Shown here piece after piece: positions 41,391-51,012 of a DNA stretch of 64,000 nt. A program made the position numbers and the translations under genes. Each line of letters begins with the position of its first letter. Position 1 is the stretch's first letter. Below the pieces are notes generated by a model. It ran no database searches and was not told where the DNA came from. It saw only the letters and a list, made by a program, of their open reading frames with translations. This DNA comes from Halarchaeum grantii (GTDB taxonomy: Archaea; Halobacteriota; Halobacteria; Halobacteriales; Halobacteriaceae). The stretch covers positions 434,001 through 498,000 of the forward strand of contig NZ_BMPF01000001.1 of NCBI RefSeq assembly GCF_014647455.2. The letters are read 5' to 3'.

Positions 41391-43109
41391 ATGTCACGAA
41401 CCTACGCCGTCGTCGGTAGCGGCGCGGCCGCCGACGCCGCACGCGCCGCGCTCGACGACGCCGCCCTCGAGGACGCCGGCGCGGACCTCACCGCCGTCGC
41501 CGACACTGACGTCGCCGTCGTCGTCGGCCTCACCGGGAGCGACGGCTTCGCCGCCGCGAGCGGTCGCGCGCGCGACGGCGCGACGCCGTGGGTCGCCTGC
41601 GAAGTCGGCGGCCTCGGCGGCCACCCGCTCGCGAACGTGGACGCCGCCGTCTCCGCGTTCACGCCCGACTCGGGCTGTTTCGCCTGCCTCCACCGACGCG
41701 TCGCCGCGACCGATCCCGAGCGCGCCGACACACCCAGCGCCGCACGCTCCAGCGTCCGCTACGCGGGCGCGCTCGCCGGCAAGCGCGCGCTCGACCTGCT
41801 CGAGGATCCGTCGCTCGGCGGGACCACGACCGAGGTCCCGCACGCCGAACACGCGTTCACGCCCGCGCCGTTCTGCGACTGCGGGAGTCACGAGCGCTAC
41901 GGCGACCCCGGACGCGACCACGCCGAGACGTCGCTCGCGGACGCGACCGCGAAAGCCGAGGCCGCCGTCGACGCGCGAGCGGGCGTCGTCACAGACGTCG
42001 GCGAGCGCGAGACCTACCCCGCGCCCTACTACATGGCGACGACCGCCGACACCGCCGCCGTCGGCGAGCAGTCGAGTCAGGGCCTCGCCGCCGGCGTCGG
42101 TCGCGACTGGGACGACGCGTTCGTGAAAGCCGTCGGCGAGGGCCTCGAACGCTACGCCGCTGCCGTCTACCGAGGAAGCGATTTCGACGTCGCGAAGCCC
42201 ACCCACCCGGACGCGCTCTCGCCGGACGCCTTCGTCCGACCCGCGGATGCGCCCCGCGTCGAGCGCGACGCGACGATGCGGTGGGTCTCCGGCGTCGACC
42301 TCTCGACTCGCGAGGAGGCCCTCCTCCCCGCCGAGTTCGTCCACTTCCCGCCGCCCGAGGAGTCCCTGAAGCCCGCGCTCACCACCGGCCTCGGCCTCGG
42401 GAACCACGCGACACAGGCCCTGTTGTCGGGCCTCTACGAGACGGTCGAGCGCGACGCGACGATGCTCGCGTGGTACTCGACGTTCGACCCGCTCGCGCTC
42501 GACGTCGCCGACGACGCCTACGAGACGCTCGCCCGACGCGCCGGCGCCGAGGGCTTGGAGGTGACCGCCCTCCTCTGCACGCAGGACGTCGACGTGCCCG
42601 TCGTCGCCGTCGCCGTCCACCGCGAGGACGAGTGGCCCCGCTTCGCGCTCGGGAGCGCCGCGAGCCTCGACGCGGGCGCGGCCGCGACGGGCGCGCTCTG
42701 CGAAGCCATCCAGAACTGGATCGAACTCCGGGACATGGGCCGCGAGCGCGCGACGAACGAGCAGGGCGCCATCGGCGAGTACGCCGCCTTCCCCCCCGAG
42801 GCGCGCGCGTTCGTCGACGCCGACGCGTCGGTGTCGCTCGAAGACGTCGGTCCCGACGCGGTCCCCGAGGGCACCGACGAACTCGACGCGGTGCTGGACC
42901 GCCTCGCGGACGCCGGCCTCGACGCCTACGCGAGCGACCTCACGACGCGCGACGTCGCGAGCGTCGGCTTCCGCGCCGTCCGCGTCCTCGTCCCCGAGGC
43001 GCAACCGCTCTTCTTCGGCGACGCCTACTTCGGTGAGCGCGCCCGCGACGTCCCCGCGCAGTTGGGCTTCGAGGCCGACCTCGAACGGCGACACCACCCC
43101 TTCCCCTGA
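41391..43109 (+). CDS. YcaO-domain protein with N-terminal E1-like domain
   Basis: 572 residues. The first ~190 residues resemble the E1-like/cyclodehydratase partner fold (VVGSGAAADAARAAL, FACLHRRVAA, FCDCGS). The YcaO domain (about 200-572) has the ATP-binding signatures VGEGLERYAAAVYRG, ALLSGLYETVERDA and GALCEAIQNWIE, and a Pro-rich end HHPFP as in other YcaO enzymes. YcaO enzymes activate amide bonds with ATP to make azolines or thioamides. No precursor peptide, TfuA or dehydrogenase gene is adjacent. A GTG nine bases upstream is an alternative start. Confidence 0.85.
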   Translation: MSRTYAVVGSGAAADAARAALDDAALEDAGADLTAVADTDVAVVVGLTGSDGFAAASGRARDGATPWVACEVGGLGGHPLANVDAAVSAFTPDSGCFACLHRRVAATDPERADTPSAARSSVRYAGALAGKRALDLLEDPSLGGTTTEVPHAEHAFTPAPFCDCGSHERYGDPGRDHAETSLADATAKAEAAVDARAGVVTDVGERETYPAPYYMATTADTAAVGEQSSQGLAAGVGRDWDDAFVKAVGEGLERYAAAVYRGSDFDVAKPTHPDALSPDAFVRPADAPRVERDATMRWVSGVDLSTREEALLPAEFVHFPPPEESLKPALTTGLGLGNHATQALLSGLYETVERDATMLAWYSTFDPLALDVADDAYETLARRAGAEGLEVTALLCTQDVDVPVVAVAVHREDEWPRFALGSAASLDAGAAATGALCEAIQNWIELRDMGRERATNEQGAIGEYAAFPPEARAFVDADASVSLEDVGPDAVPEGTDELDAVLDRLADAGLDAYASDLTTRDVASVGFRAVRVLVPEAQPLFFGDAYFGERARDVPAQLGFEADLERRHHPFP

Positions 43110-43112
43110 CCG

Positions 43113-43556
43113 TCACGGCCGCCACGCGCGGACGCCGGCGGCGAGCGCGAGCAGGAGGCCGACGAGCGACAGGGCAGCGCCGCCGAACGCCGCGACGTCC
43201 CCGAGCGGCGTGACGCAGTCGCTCACGATGGCGTTCGTGACGTAGCGCTCGCCGCGATACGCGACGACGCGGCCGCTCGCGGCGTCCGGGGCGGCCGACT
43301 CGTATAGCCGTGAGAGCCCGCTGTCGTCCGTGTAGGCCTCGAGGAAGACGCGCTGGCCGGTCGGCGTCAGGTTCTCGAACGCCGTCGCCTCGTAGCCGCT
43401 CGGCGCGTCCGCGCCCGCGTCGAGTCGGTCGATGGAGAGCCCGGAGCCGGACTCGCAGGAGGGTGTCTGCGTCTCGACGTACCCGGTCGCGCCGAGGACG
43501 CCACCGACGATGAGGAGGGCGACCCCGACGGTGGCGAGCGTTCGTGTGGAGGGCAT
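43113..43556 (-). CDS. Membrane protein with extracytoplasmic loop, unknown function
   Basis: 147 residues. N-terminal helix (VGVALLIVGGVLGATGY), a ~75-residue loop with two cysteines (one near each helix) facing outside, and a C-terminal helix (VAAFGGAALSLVGLLLALAA). It resembles uncharacterised haloarchaeal membrane proteins. It is convergent with the YcaO gene by 4 bases and about 90 bases past the DUF63 gene on the same strand. Confidence 0.75.
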   Translation of the reverse strand: MPSTRTLATVGVALLIVGGVLGATGYVETQTPSCESGSGLSIDRLDAGADAPSGYEATAFENLTPTGQRVFLEAYTDDSGLSRLYESAAPDAASGRVVAYRGERYVTNAIVSDCVTPLGDVAAFGGAALSLVGLLLALAAGVRAWRP

Positions 43557-43648
43557 GCGCCCGGAGTTCAGGCGGTTCGGTGATAAGCCTTCTGCGCTCG
43601 CGGCTCGTTCCTCCCCGCTCGGTCGTTCCTCCGGCGCAGAGCGTCGGA

Positions 43649-44767
43649 CTACACCCCGAACGTCGCGCGCAGCATATCGCGCGTCCCGGGGCCGAGGCCG
43701 ACGGCGAGCACGGCGACGAGGAGCAGGACCGTATAGCGCGGGTTCTCCTCGTACATCTGGTCGTCGAAGAGCGAGATGACGAACGTCGCGGCGACGAGTT
43801 TCAACAGGAGGAACGGCCACGCGTCGCCCGTCACCTGCGTCACCGACGCCGGGACGTACTGACTCGTCACGTCCACGACGAACTTGTTCACGGGATGCTT
43901 CGGGTAGAGGTCGTAGGCGAGGCCGAGCTCCTTCCCGAAATCGAGGCCGAGGACGTTCGACGCGCCGTCGATGGCGTGTCCGAAGATCACGACGACGCCC
44001 GCGAACCCGGTCCCCGAGAGGACGTCGGGCGCGTAGCGCGTGAGGAGCCAGTAGTCCGCCGCCGTCACGAGGCCCGCGATGACGACCGTCAACACCGTGA
44101 AAACCGGGTGGAACGCGACGTTCGCGTCCACGACGACGAGCACGCAGAGGTAGGCGAGCGTGAGAGCGAGCCATCCCGCGCCGAGCGCGAAGAGCGGGCG
44201 GTCGTAGCCGTCCGTGTAGCCCGAGCGCGCCAGCCACACCGCGAGCAGGAGCGACGCGAGCGTCACGAAGAACACCGTGAAGTAGATGATGGGGCTGATG
44301 AGGAGGGCGTTCAGCGGATAGCTGACGAACGCGCCCGTGACTGCGTCGTTCGCGTCCTCGACGACGCGGAGCGCCCCGCCGAGCAGCATGAACGGGAAGA
44401 GCGCGTAGAGGAAGCTGTACGACTCGCCGACGCGGAGGCGACGCAGGAGGAAGACGACGCCGATGACCATGAAGACGAGCGTGAGCGCGTACCCCGCCTC
44501 CGAGACGAGCGTGTAGCCGGGTTCGGCGACGATACCCGACGCCGCCGCGCACTCCGACGCGCCGTAGAGGAGGGTCTGTGCGCCCCCGTTCCAGACCGCG
44601 CAACTCGCGCTGTGGGCGTCCGCGTACACCGGCCCCCAGAAGTAGTGCCAGACGAACCCCCCATAGACGCGGTTCGGGAAGGCGAGCGACCCGCCGACCA
44701 GCGCGACCAGCGCGACGGCGAGTGCCACCGACCACGCCCGCTCCGCGTCCGACTCGGGAAACCTCAT
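43649..44767 (-). CDS. DUF63 polytopic membrane protein
   Basis: 372 residues with about nine transmembrane helices. It fits archaeal DUF63: [41 protein letters not shown] and [17 protein letters not shown]. The family is found across Euryarchaeota and has no known function. Start at 44767. The IMPase-like gene is upstream on the same strand. Confidence 0.88.
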   Translation of the reverse strand: MRFPESDAERAWSVALAVALVALVGGSLAFPNRVYGGFVWHYFWGPVYADAHSASCAVWNGGAQTLLYGASECAAASGIVAEPGYTLVSEAGYALTLVFMVIGVVFLLRRLRVGESYSFLYALFPFMLLGGALRVVEDANDAVTGAFVSYPLNALLISPIIYFTVFFVTLASLLLAVWLARSGYTDGYDRPLFALGAGWLALTLAYLCVLVVVDANVAFHPVFTVLTVVIAGLVTAADYWLLTRYAPDVLSGTGFAGVVVIFGHAIDGASNVLGLDFGKELGLAYDLYPKHPVNKFVVDVTSQYVPASVTQVTGDAWPFLLLKLVAATFVISLFDDQMYEENPRYTVLLLVAVLAVGLGPGTRDMLRATFGV

Positions 44768-44827
44768 GCCCGAGTAACGGGCGAGGCTTCCCTTACTAAT
44801 TCCGGTCCACCCCGCCGTCGCGGCGCC

Positions 44828-45616
44828 TCACCCCTCCAGCGCCGTCCGCGCCGTCGCCACGAGGGCGTCGTGTGCCTCGCCGTTCGACGCGACGAGACCC
44901 TCGCTCGTCGCCGTCCAGCGCTCCCCGTGGACGTCCGTCACCGTCCCGCCCGCCGCGCGGATGAGCGCGACGCCCGCGACCGTGTCCCACGGGTGGCTCT
45001 CCTCCGCGGACACGGCGGCGTCGATCTGGCCCGCCGCGAGCATCGAGAGCGTCACCTGCGCGCTCCCGAAGCGCCGCAGGTCGCCGAAGTCCGCGATGAT
45101 GTCCGCGCAGAGCTCGCCCAGCCGGTCCGCCTTCGCGCGCGACCAGCGCAGCGTCGGCGCCACCGTGAACGTCTCCGGGTCCGTGGCCTCGCTCACCGAC
45201 ACCGGCGCGCCGTTCAGCGTCACCGACTCGCCGTCCGTCACGTAGACGTCCTCGACCGCCGGCAGGACGTTCGCCGCCGCGACCGGTTCGCCGTCCTCGA
45301 CGGCCGCGACGCTCGTCGCCCACAGCGGCACCCCGCTCACGAAATTGCTCGTCCCGTCGATGGGGTCGATGACCCAGCACGCACCCGAGTCGGGGATCTC
45401 CTTCAGCTCGTCCTCCTCCTCGCCGACGACCGCGTGCCCGGCGTGGGACTCCTGCACCACGCCGATCACCGCCCGTTGGGCCTCCTTGTCGAACGTCGTC
45501 ACCACGTCCGTCTTCGAGCTCTTCTGCTCGACGTCCATCTCGGTGCGGAACCCCCCGATGGCGACCTCCGCCCCCGCCGTCGCCGCCGTCTCCGCGACAC
45601 GTGCGCGTTCGTCCAT
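44828..45616 (-). CDS. Inositol monophosphatase family enzyme
   Basis: 262 residues. Mg2+-dependent sugar phosphatase superfamily. The metal site has E66/E67 (VVGEEED), D84 and D87 (WVIDPIDGTSNF) and the C-terminal HPWDTVAGVALIRAAGG. In archaea these proteins act on inositol phosphate, fructose-1,6-bisphosphate or sugar phosphates; the exact substrate is not determinable here. The start at 45616 (MDERARVAETAA) is the first conserved residue; longer frames add unlike sequence. Confidence 0.9.
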   Translation of the reverse strand: MDERARVAETAATAGAEVAIGGFRTEMDVEQKSSKTDVVTTFDKEAQRAVIGVVQESHAGHAVVGEEEDELKEIPDSGACWVIDPIDGTSNFVSGVPLWATSVAAVEDGEPVAAANVLPAVEDVYVTDGESVTLNGAPVSVSEATDPETFTVAPTLRWSRAKADRLGELCADIIADFGDLRRFGSAQVTLSMLAAGQIDAAVSAEESHPWDTVAGVALIRAAGGTVTDVHGERWTATSEGLVASNGEAHDALVATARTALEG

Positions 45617-45731
45617 ACCCGTGAATCGGCACCCCGTCTCGAAAGTGTTCGGGTCCGCACAACGGACGCCACCGCTCGACGGCGCCGTCCCCGGCGTCGT
45701 CACTACGCGAGTGACACACAGTCGGAAGGTT

Positions 45732-45763
45732 GTGCGAGGGAAGTCCGTCCTGGACTTCCGCAC
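45732..45763. repeat. Hairpin between IMPase-like gene and tRNA-Leu
   Basis: GTGCG and GAAGTCC on the left pair with GGACTTC and CGCAC on the right; three bases (AGG) bulge out. It lies on the 3' side of the minus-strand tRNA, in the promoter gap of the IMPase-like gene. Confidence 0.4.
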
Positions 45764-45767
45764 GATG

Positions 45768-45802
45768 GGCGCGCGCCGCGTTCGAACCCGCGAACGCGCG
45801 CC
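45768..45802 (-). terminator. GC-rich hairpin just 3' of tRNA-Leu(CAA)
   Basis: GGCGCGCG (45768-45775) pairs with CGCGCGCC (45795-45802). It is 7 bases beyond the tRNA 3' end and contains GTTCGAAC, a T-arm-like sequence. It may affect tRNA transcript 3' end formation. No T-run follows. Confidence 0.35.
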
Positions 45803-45808
45803 GTGACG

Positions 45809-45893
45809 TGCGAGGGAAGGGATTCGAACCCTCGAACCTCTACAGGAACGGATCTTGAGTCCGTCGCCGTTGGCCGAGCTTGGCTACCCTCGC
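45809..45893 (-). tRNA. tRNA-Leu (anticodon CAA)
   Basis: A class II tRNA of 85 nt. Acceptor stem GCGAGGG/CCCTCGC with discriminator A. The anticodon stem ACGGA/TCCGT encloses CTCAAGA, giving anticodon CAA for UUG. It has a long variable arm and the T-loop GGTTCGAATCC. Nearby on the minus strand is a TATA-like CTTTATTT at 45961-45968. It is the 5' boundary of the gap before the type IIG gene. Confidence 0.95.
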
Positions 45894-46205
45894 GCGTCTC
45901 GTCGTTCTCGACACCGACGCGACTCGGGCCGGTGTCCACCCGACCGTACGACGCATGGCCAAATAAAGCTCTTCGAAAGCGACCGGCCCGCCACAGCGGG
46001 AGACGGCGACGACGACTCGACATGGCGCGGCGGCGTCGGCCGCACAGCCCGGGGCGCGCGCCGATGTCGGGAGACGGCTTCGGGGTCAGGTGGTGGTTCT
46101 ATGCCGTCGAGAAAAAGGCTTTACCGCTCGACTGACAGTAGTGAGATAGACCGGATATCGGGCGACGAGCGCGGGTGTTCACGGGACGCGGACTCGCGGT
46201 CGGCA
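45894..46205. other. Gap between tRNA-Leu and the type IIG gene
   Basis: 312 bases. It holds the tRNA promoter (TATA-like at 45961-45968, minus). On the plus strand GCTTTAC at about 46110-46116 could serve the type IIG gene. The reading frame of the large enzyme stays open through here but the residues do not look like protein. No integrase fragment or repeated tRNA end is seen. Confidence 0.45.
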
Positions 46206-49200
46206 ATGGCGCGTGCCGGCGTCAGCGTGTCACCTGCGCCGCTCTCGTCGGCGGCGGCACTCGTCGACCACTTGGAGACACTCATGCAGACCGCACTCAC
46301 TTACCGCACGAACCGCGACCTGTTCTCGAATCACTACCTCGAAGAGCACCTGCCGGAGACGGAGGCCTGGGAGGCGGTGAGCGACGCCGAACTCGAGGCA
46401 GCGCGCGCCGAAATCCGAGACCTCTGGGAGCGCGAAAAGGAGACGGCGCCAAAGCGTAACGAATCGCAACTCGAGCGGGCGTTCATCCGCCCGATGTTCG
46501 AGGCGCTCGGTATCCCTTTCGAAGTCGAAGAGAGCACGAGTCGGACGCAACGCCGGCCCGACTACGGCTTCTTCGAGACCGATCAAGCCGCCCGCGATGC
46601 CTTCGACCGGCGCGAGGAGGGCGGTGACTTCTACGAGAACGCCGTCGCCGTCGCGGACGCCAAACGCTGGGGTCGTGCGCTCGACACGCGCGGGAGCGGC
46701 GAGCACGAGCGCGACTTCGAGAATCCCTCCTACCAGATCCACGTCTACCTCCAGGAGACGCCTGCTCGCTGGGCTGTCCTGACGAACGGGAAGAAGTGGC
46801 GCCTCTACTACGCACCGACGAGTCACCGTCTCGACTCCTACTACGAGATCGACCTCCCGACCGTCCTCGAAAGCGGCGACCTGGAGGCGTTCAAGTACTT
46901 CTACCTCTTTTTCCGCCACGAGGCGTTCCTCCCGGACGCGAGCGGGGATTCCTTCCTCGACGACGTCTACGACCAGTCGAACGTCTTCGCCCAAGCGTTG
47001 GGTGAGGACCTCCAAGACAACATCTACGAGGCGATCAAGGTCCTCGCCGAGGGCTTCCTCCAGTATCCCGAGAACGATCTCGACCGGGGCGACCTCGAGC
47101 GGATACACGACTCTTCGCTCATCTACCTCTACCGACTCATCTTCGTGCTCTACGCGGAGAGCGAGGGACGCGACCTCCTCGACACGAGCAACGAGATCTA
47201 CGAAGAATCATACAGCCTAAACACGCTCAAGGAGGAGGTCGCGACGGAACTCGACCGAACGGACCCGAGCTATCGGGCATGGCAGGACGACCTCTGGTCG
47301 CGTCTCGAGGACCTCTTCGAACTCATCGACCAGGGGAGCGAGTCGCGCGGCATCCCCGAGGACGACCTCCACGTCCCCGCGTACAACGGTGGGCTCTTCC
47401 GGACGAACCCGGACGCGGACGGGAGTCGCGAAGCCGTCTTTCTCGCGTCCCACAGGGTCGGCGACGCCTACCTCGCGCGCGTCATCGACCTGCTCGCGCG
47501 GAGCGAGGACGAGGCGGGAACGAAGACGTTCGTCGACTACTCCTCGCTCGGCGTCCGGCACCTCGGCTCCGTCTACGAGGGCCTGCTGGAGTACGAACTC
47601 AACGTCGCGGACGAGGACCTCTCACTCGACGACGGCGAGTACGCCCCGGCCGACGAGGGCGACGACGTCGCGGTCGAGGTGGGCGACGTCTACCTGACGA
47701 CGGACAGCGGCGAGCGCAAGGCGACGGGGTCGTACTACACGCCCGAGTACGTCGTCGAGTACATCGTCGAGGAGACACTCGGCCCGCTCGTCGAGGACAT
47801 CCGGGAGGACCTCGCGGGCCGGAGCGCGCGCGGCGACCGCGGGTTCGCGGCGGAGTTCGCCGAGCGCGTCTTCGACCTCACCGTCCTCGACCCCGCGATG
47901 GGGTCCGGGCACTTCCTCACGAGCGCCGTCGACTACCTCGCGCGCGAGATCATCGACGCCCAGGAGAAGCAGGCCGCCCAGCAGGGCGTCGAAACCATCG
48001 ACGAGGACCACGACATCAACTGGGCGCGCCGGAAGGTCGCCCAGCGCTGCATCTACGGCGTCGACGTGAACCCGCTCGCCGTCGAACTCGCGAAAGTCTC
48101 GCTCTGGCTGCGCACGCTCGCCGCCGAGCAACCGCTCGCGTTCCTCGACCACCACCTCAAGGCCGGGAACTCCCTCGTCGGGAGCGACATCGAGGACGTT
48201 CTCGACCAGGGCGAGGACGCGACGGCCGGCGACGGCCAGCTCACCCTCCAGCAGTCCTTCGACCACACGCGCCAGCAGGCCCTCGAGCACGTCATGGAGC
48301 GCTTCACCGACCTCCTCAGCATCGACAACGAGACCCTCGACGACATCAAGGAGATGGAGGAGGTCTACGAGGAGGTCCGGGAAGACGACCTCTACCAGCA
48401 CTTGCTGGCGATGGCGAACGTCCACACCGCCTCCGAGTTCGGCCTCGACGTCCCCGACAACGCCGAGGAACGCATGGCCGAAGCCTTACGAAACGACTCG
48501 TGGGCCGACATCGAGGACCAGGACTGGTTCGAGAGCGCGCAGGCGATGGCCGCCGAAGAGGGGTTCTTCCACTGGGAACTCGAGTACCCCGTCGCGTTCT
48601 ACGGCGACGACGGCGAGCGACTGGAGGATAGCGGATTCGACGCCGTGATCGGGAACCCGCCATATCTCGCGGGGAGAGAATGGAGTGACGACCTCCGAAA
48701 GGCTAGACCCTTATTTAAACAGAAATACAGCTGTATGTCGGATCAATATGATCTCTATGCTCTCTTCATGCAGCTCGGTGTCGAGATCGTCAAGGTCAGC
48801 GGTCGGTTCGGATTCATCACGCCGAATACTTGGCTTAACAACAGTCACTATGAGGTCCTTCGGGAGTGGCTGCTGGACGAGACAGAGGTTCGTAGCATCG
48901 GGGACTTTCGGGCGGTCAACGTCTTCCCAGACGCGACAGTCCTTCCAATTGTGTTTATCGCGGAGCGGAAGAAATCCCCCGAGCCAGGAGAATTTCCGAT
49001 TGATATATTCCAATCCCCGACAGATGCTTCGCGGGAGTGGTCCACGACAGCGGCGTGGGAGCTTTTCGATGGTACTGTGTTCAGCCTCTCAACGCGGGCG
49101 AATGACTTTGAGCTGTTAGATAAAATTGACAGCAATAGCAGCTCAGTCAGCGCTCACTGCGTCAGTAGATTCGGGGTAAAGGTCTATCAAAAAGGAAAGG

Positions 49201-50423
49201 GGGACCCACCACAGACCGGGGAAGAAGCCGAGAATGACGTCTTTCGGTCGGAGAAAGAAGAAGATGAGGACTACTACCCATATGTTCGAGGACGAGACGT
49301 GAACTCATGGCACGTAGATGCTGGTGATCGTTGGCTGAAGTACGGGCCCCATCTAGCCGAGCCACGTAGTCTGGAGCTATTTCAGGACGAGAGAATTCTT
49401 GTACGCCGTATCGTCGGCTCACGGCTAATCCTGAGTCCGGTATCGGAGACAATAGTCGCCGACCAACTACTGCACACAGTCAAACCGACATCTTCAGAAG
49501 TGAATAATGCGGTCGTTGCAGCCCTCCTCAGAAGTCGGCTTACGGCCTATTACTTCAAAAAGCGATTCAATAGAGACGAGGAAACTTTTCCAGAGATTCG
49601 CGTCAGCGAACTTGACGAATTACCAATCAAGATGATTGCATCTGGGGGCTCTGTAGAAGAGAAAATACTAATTTCCTATCGCGAATCACTAGATAGTGGC
49701 TTACCCCCGGAACAGGTGTATCACCGGACCGTTGAGGAAGGCCTAGAAGTCCGGGAAAGCTCCTCAAACCTTGCACCCTTCTTAGAGCACATCACCAGTG
49801 TAATGGTGGATATGAGTTCATCTCGCCATTCCCTCAATCTCTCCCTCCGCGACTACCTCGGCAACTACACCGAAGGCCCGAATCTCCCGGACGTCGGCCT
49901 CTTCCAGCCCACGAGTTCGACCGTCCTCGACGCCACCACGGAGGAGTACGAGAAACTGCGCGTGGGGGACGTCCGCACCGAGCGCGACGGCGCGCGCGTC
50001 ACCGTCGAGGCGACGGCGCGCTACAAGCCCGAAGAGGAGGGCGACTTCGAGACGGACCAGTGGGGATACACCGAAACGGAGTACGTGGAGGCGTTCGCGC
50101 TCGCGGACCTCACGGCCGAGGAGGCGACCCTCGTCGAGGCGTTCGTTCCGGTCGCGGTTGCGGAGGCGGGCGGGTTCGCGGGCTTCCGCGAGAACGCGAC
50201 GAAGACGAACTCGCTCGTGGACCGCTTGAAGGCGATCACGCTCCCGGATCCCGACGACGTCGCCGACGACCTCCGGCGCTACGTCGAGACGAAGGAGCGC
50301 GCGGACGAACTCGACGCGAAGATCGAGAAGACCGACCGGCTCATCGACGAGATCGTCTACGACCTCTACGACCTCACCGAGGCGGAGATCGAGGTCGTCG
50401 AGGCGGCGGTGGACGGGGCGTGA
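46206..50423 (+). CDS. Type IIG restriction-modification enzyme (Eco57I/PglX-like), mosaic
   Basis: 1405 residues from the ATG at 46206; a downstream ATG at 46285 is possible. The N-terminal nuclease part has PD-(D/E)xK-like residues in RPDYGFF and VADAKRW. The helical linker region is about 200-500. The adenine methyltransferase has motif I LDPAMGSGHF at about 561-570 and motif IV NPPY at 817-820. Residues ~820-1210 are the TaqI-like target recognition region (GFITPNTWLNN, YYPYVRGRDVN, KYGPHLAEPRS). The C-terminus is coiled. DNA of residues ~820-1210 is far less GC-rich than the rest of the gene, with sharp edges. It is alone, next to tRNA-Leu; no BREX or DISARM partner genes flank it. Confidence 0.9.
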   Translation: MARAGVSVSPAPLSSAAALVDHLETLMQTALTYRTNRDLFSNHYLEEHLPETEAWEAVSDAELEAARAEIRDLWEREKETAPKRNESQLERAFIRPMFEALGIPFEVEESTSRTQRRPDYGFFETDQAARDAFDRREEGGDFYENAVAVADAKRWGRALDTRGSGEHERDFENPSYQIHVYLQETPARWAVLTNGKKWRLYYAPTSHRLDSYYEIDLPTVLESGDLEAFKYFYLFFRHEAFLPDASGDSFLDDVYDQSNVFAQALGEDLQDNIYEAIKVLAEGFLQYPENDLDRGDLERIHDSSLIYLYRLIFVLYAESEGRDLLDTSNEIYEESYSLNTLKEEVATELDRTDPSYRAWQDDLWSRLEDLFELIDQGSESRGIPEDDLHVPAYNGGLFRTNPDADGSREAVFLASHRVGDAYLARVIDLLARSEDEAGTKTFVDYSSLGVRHLGSVYEGLLEYELNVADEDLSLDDGEYAPADEGDDVAVEVGDVYLTTDSGERKATGSYYTPEYVVEYIVEETLGPLVEDIREDLAGRSARGDRGFAAEFAERVFDLTVLDPAMGSGHFLTSAVDYLAREIIDAQEKQAAQQGVETIDEDHDINWARRKVAQRCIYGVDVNPLAVELAKVSLWLRTLAAEQPLAFLDHHLKAGNSLVGSDIEDVLDQGEDATAGDGQLTLQQSFDHTRQQALEHVMERFTDLLSIDNETLDDIKEMEEVYEEVREDDLYQHLLAMANVHTASEFGLDVPDNAEERMAEALRNDSWADIEDQDWFESAQAMAAEEGFFHWELEYPVAFYGDDGERLEDSGFDAVIGNPPYLAGREWSDDLRKARPLFKQKYSCMSDQYDLYALFMQLGVEIVKVSGRFGFITPNTWLNNSHYEVLREWLLDETEVRSIGDFRAVNVFPDATVLPIVFIAERKKSPEPGEFPIDIFQSPTDASREWSTTAAWELFDGTVFSLSTRANDFELLDKIDSNSSSVSAHCVSRFGVKVYQKGKGDPPQTGEEAENDVFRSEKEEDEDYYPYVRGRDVNSWHVDAGDRWLKYGPHLAEPRSLELFQDERILVRRIVGSRLILSPVSETIVADQLLHTVKPTSSEVNNAVVAALLRSRLTAYYFKKRFNRDEETFPEIRVSELDELPIKMIASGGSVEEKILISYRESLDSGLPPEQVYHRTVEEGLEVRESSSNLAPFLEHITSVMVDMSSSRHSLNLSLRDYLGNYTEGPNLPDVGLFQPTSSTVLDATTEEYEKLRVGDVRTERDGARVTVEATARYKPEEEGDFETDQWGYTETEYVEAFALADLTAEEATLVEAFVPVAVAEAGGFAGFRENATKTNSLVDRLKAITLPDPDDVADDLRRYVETKERADELDAKIEKTDRLIDEIVYDLYDLTEAEIEVVEAAVDGA

Positions 50424-50424
50424 C

Positions 50425-50919
50425 TCACGCCACGCGCTCGGCGTACGCGTAGTCGCGCTCGCGGGCGTCGGGGCGCGCGCCGTCGAGCGTGATGCGCCAG
50501 TCGTCGACGACGCCGGGGTCGTCGAGGGCGGCCTCGAGGGTCGCCCGAACGTCCGCGATGTCGACGCCGTAGTAGTCGGCGGGGATGCCCGCGAGGTACT
50601 GGCGCGCGGTGTCGAAGAGCGAGCGCAGTCCCGCGTCGTCCGCGAAGTCGACGCGTTTGTAGACGCCGGCGGCGACCTGCACCATCCCGTGACAGAACGC
50701 GCTCTCGGTGGTGCCGCTCCCGTAGTTGTACCACTCGGCTTCGAAGCAGTCGTGGGCGGCGTGATACTCGCGGGCGTTGTGGAGGCGGACGCCGTGGACG
50801 ACGGCGCGCCGGAGCGTGCCGTGCGCCCACCCGTTCGACGCGGCGCGCTCGCGACGCCAGCCGGTCGGCGACCCGCTCGTCGGCGGGGCGACGGCGTCGT
50901 CGCGGGTGTGCTCGCTCAC
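50425..50919 (-). CDS. DUF309 family protein
   Basis: 164 residues, GTG start at 50919. The family block [20 protein letters not shown] (HExxE-like helix pair) is clear, and an AxxG...[11 protein letters not shown] block follows. DUF309 proteins are small helical proteins of unknown function. It is convergent with the type IIG gene and divergent from the AstE-like gene at 51013. Confidence 0.8.
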   Translation of the reverse strand: MSEHTRDDAVAPPTSGSPTGWRRERAASNGWAHGTLRRAVVHGVRLHNAREYHAAHDCFEAEWYNYGSGTTESAFCHGMVQVAAGVYKRVDFADDAGLRSLFDTARQYLAGIPADYYGVDIADVRATLEAALDDPGVVDDWRITLDGARPDARERDYAYAERVA

Positions 50920-51012
50920 GCGTTCGCGTTGTCGGCGCACCCACCTAACCCCACCGCCGGCGCCGGCGCCCGCCGAAGCCGACTTGAGCGTGCGCCGCCT
51001 AGCCGGTGGCGA

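Noticed and set aside
40424..43650. RiPP precursor peptide near the YcaO gene
   Set aside because: I looked for short frames with a leader and a Cys/Ser/Thr-rich core and found none with a credible start and codon use.
45732..45808. Duplicated tRNA-Leu end as an att site
   Set aside because: GTTCGAAC at 45768-45802 looks like part of a T-arm, but it is inside a palindrome and does not extend to a tRNA 3' end match, so an attachment-site duplication is not supported.
45855..46205. N-terminal extension of the type IIG frame through the tRNA-Leu gene
   Set aside because: It would be antisense to the tRNA and its residues are Arg/Ser/Pro-rich without family likeness. The start is placed at 46206.
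46206..50423. BREX or DISARM system
   Set aside because: The enzyme resembles PglX-type methyltransferases, but no pglZ, brxC, brxL or drm genes flank it. Its fused nuclease part fits a type IIG enzyme.
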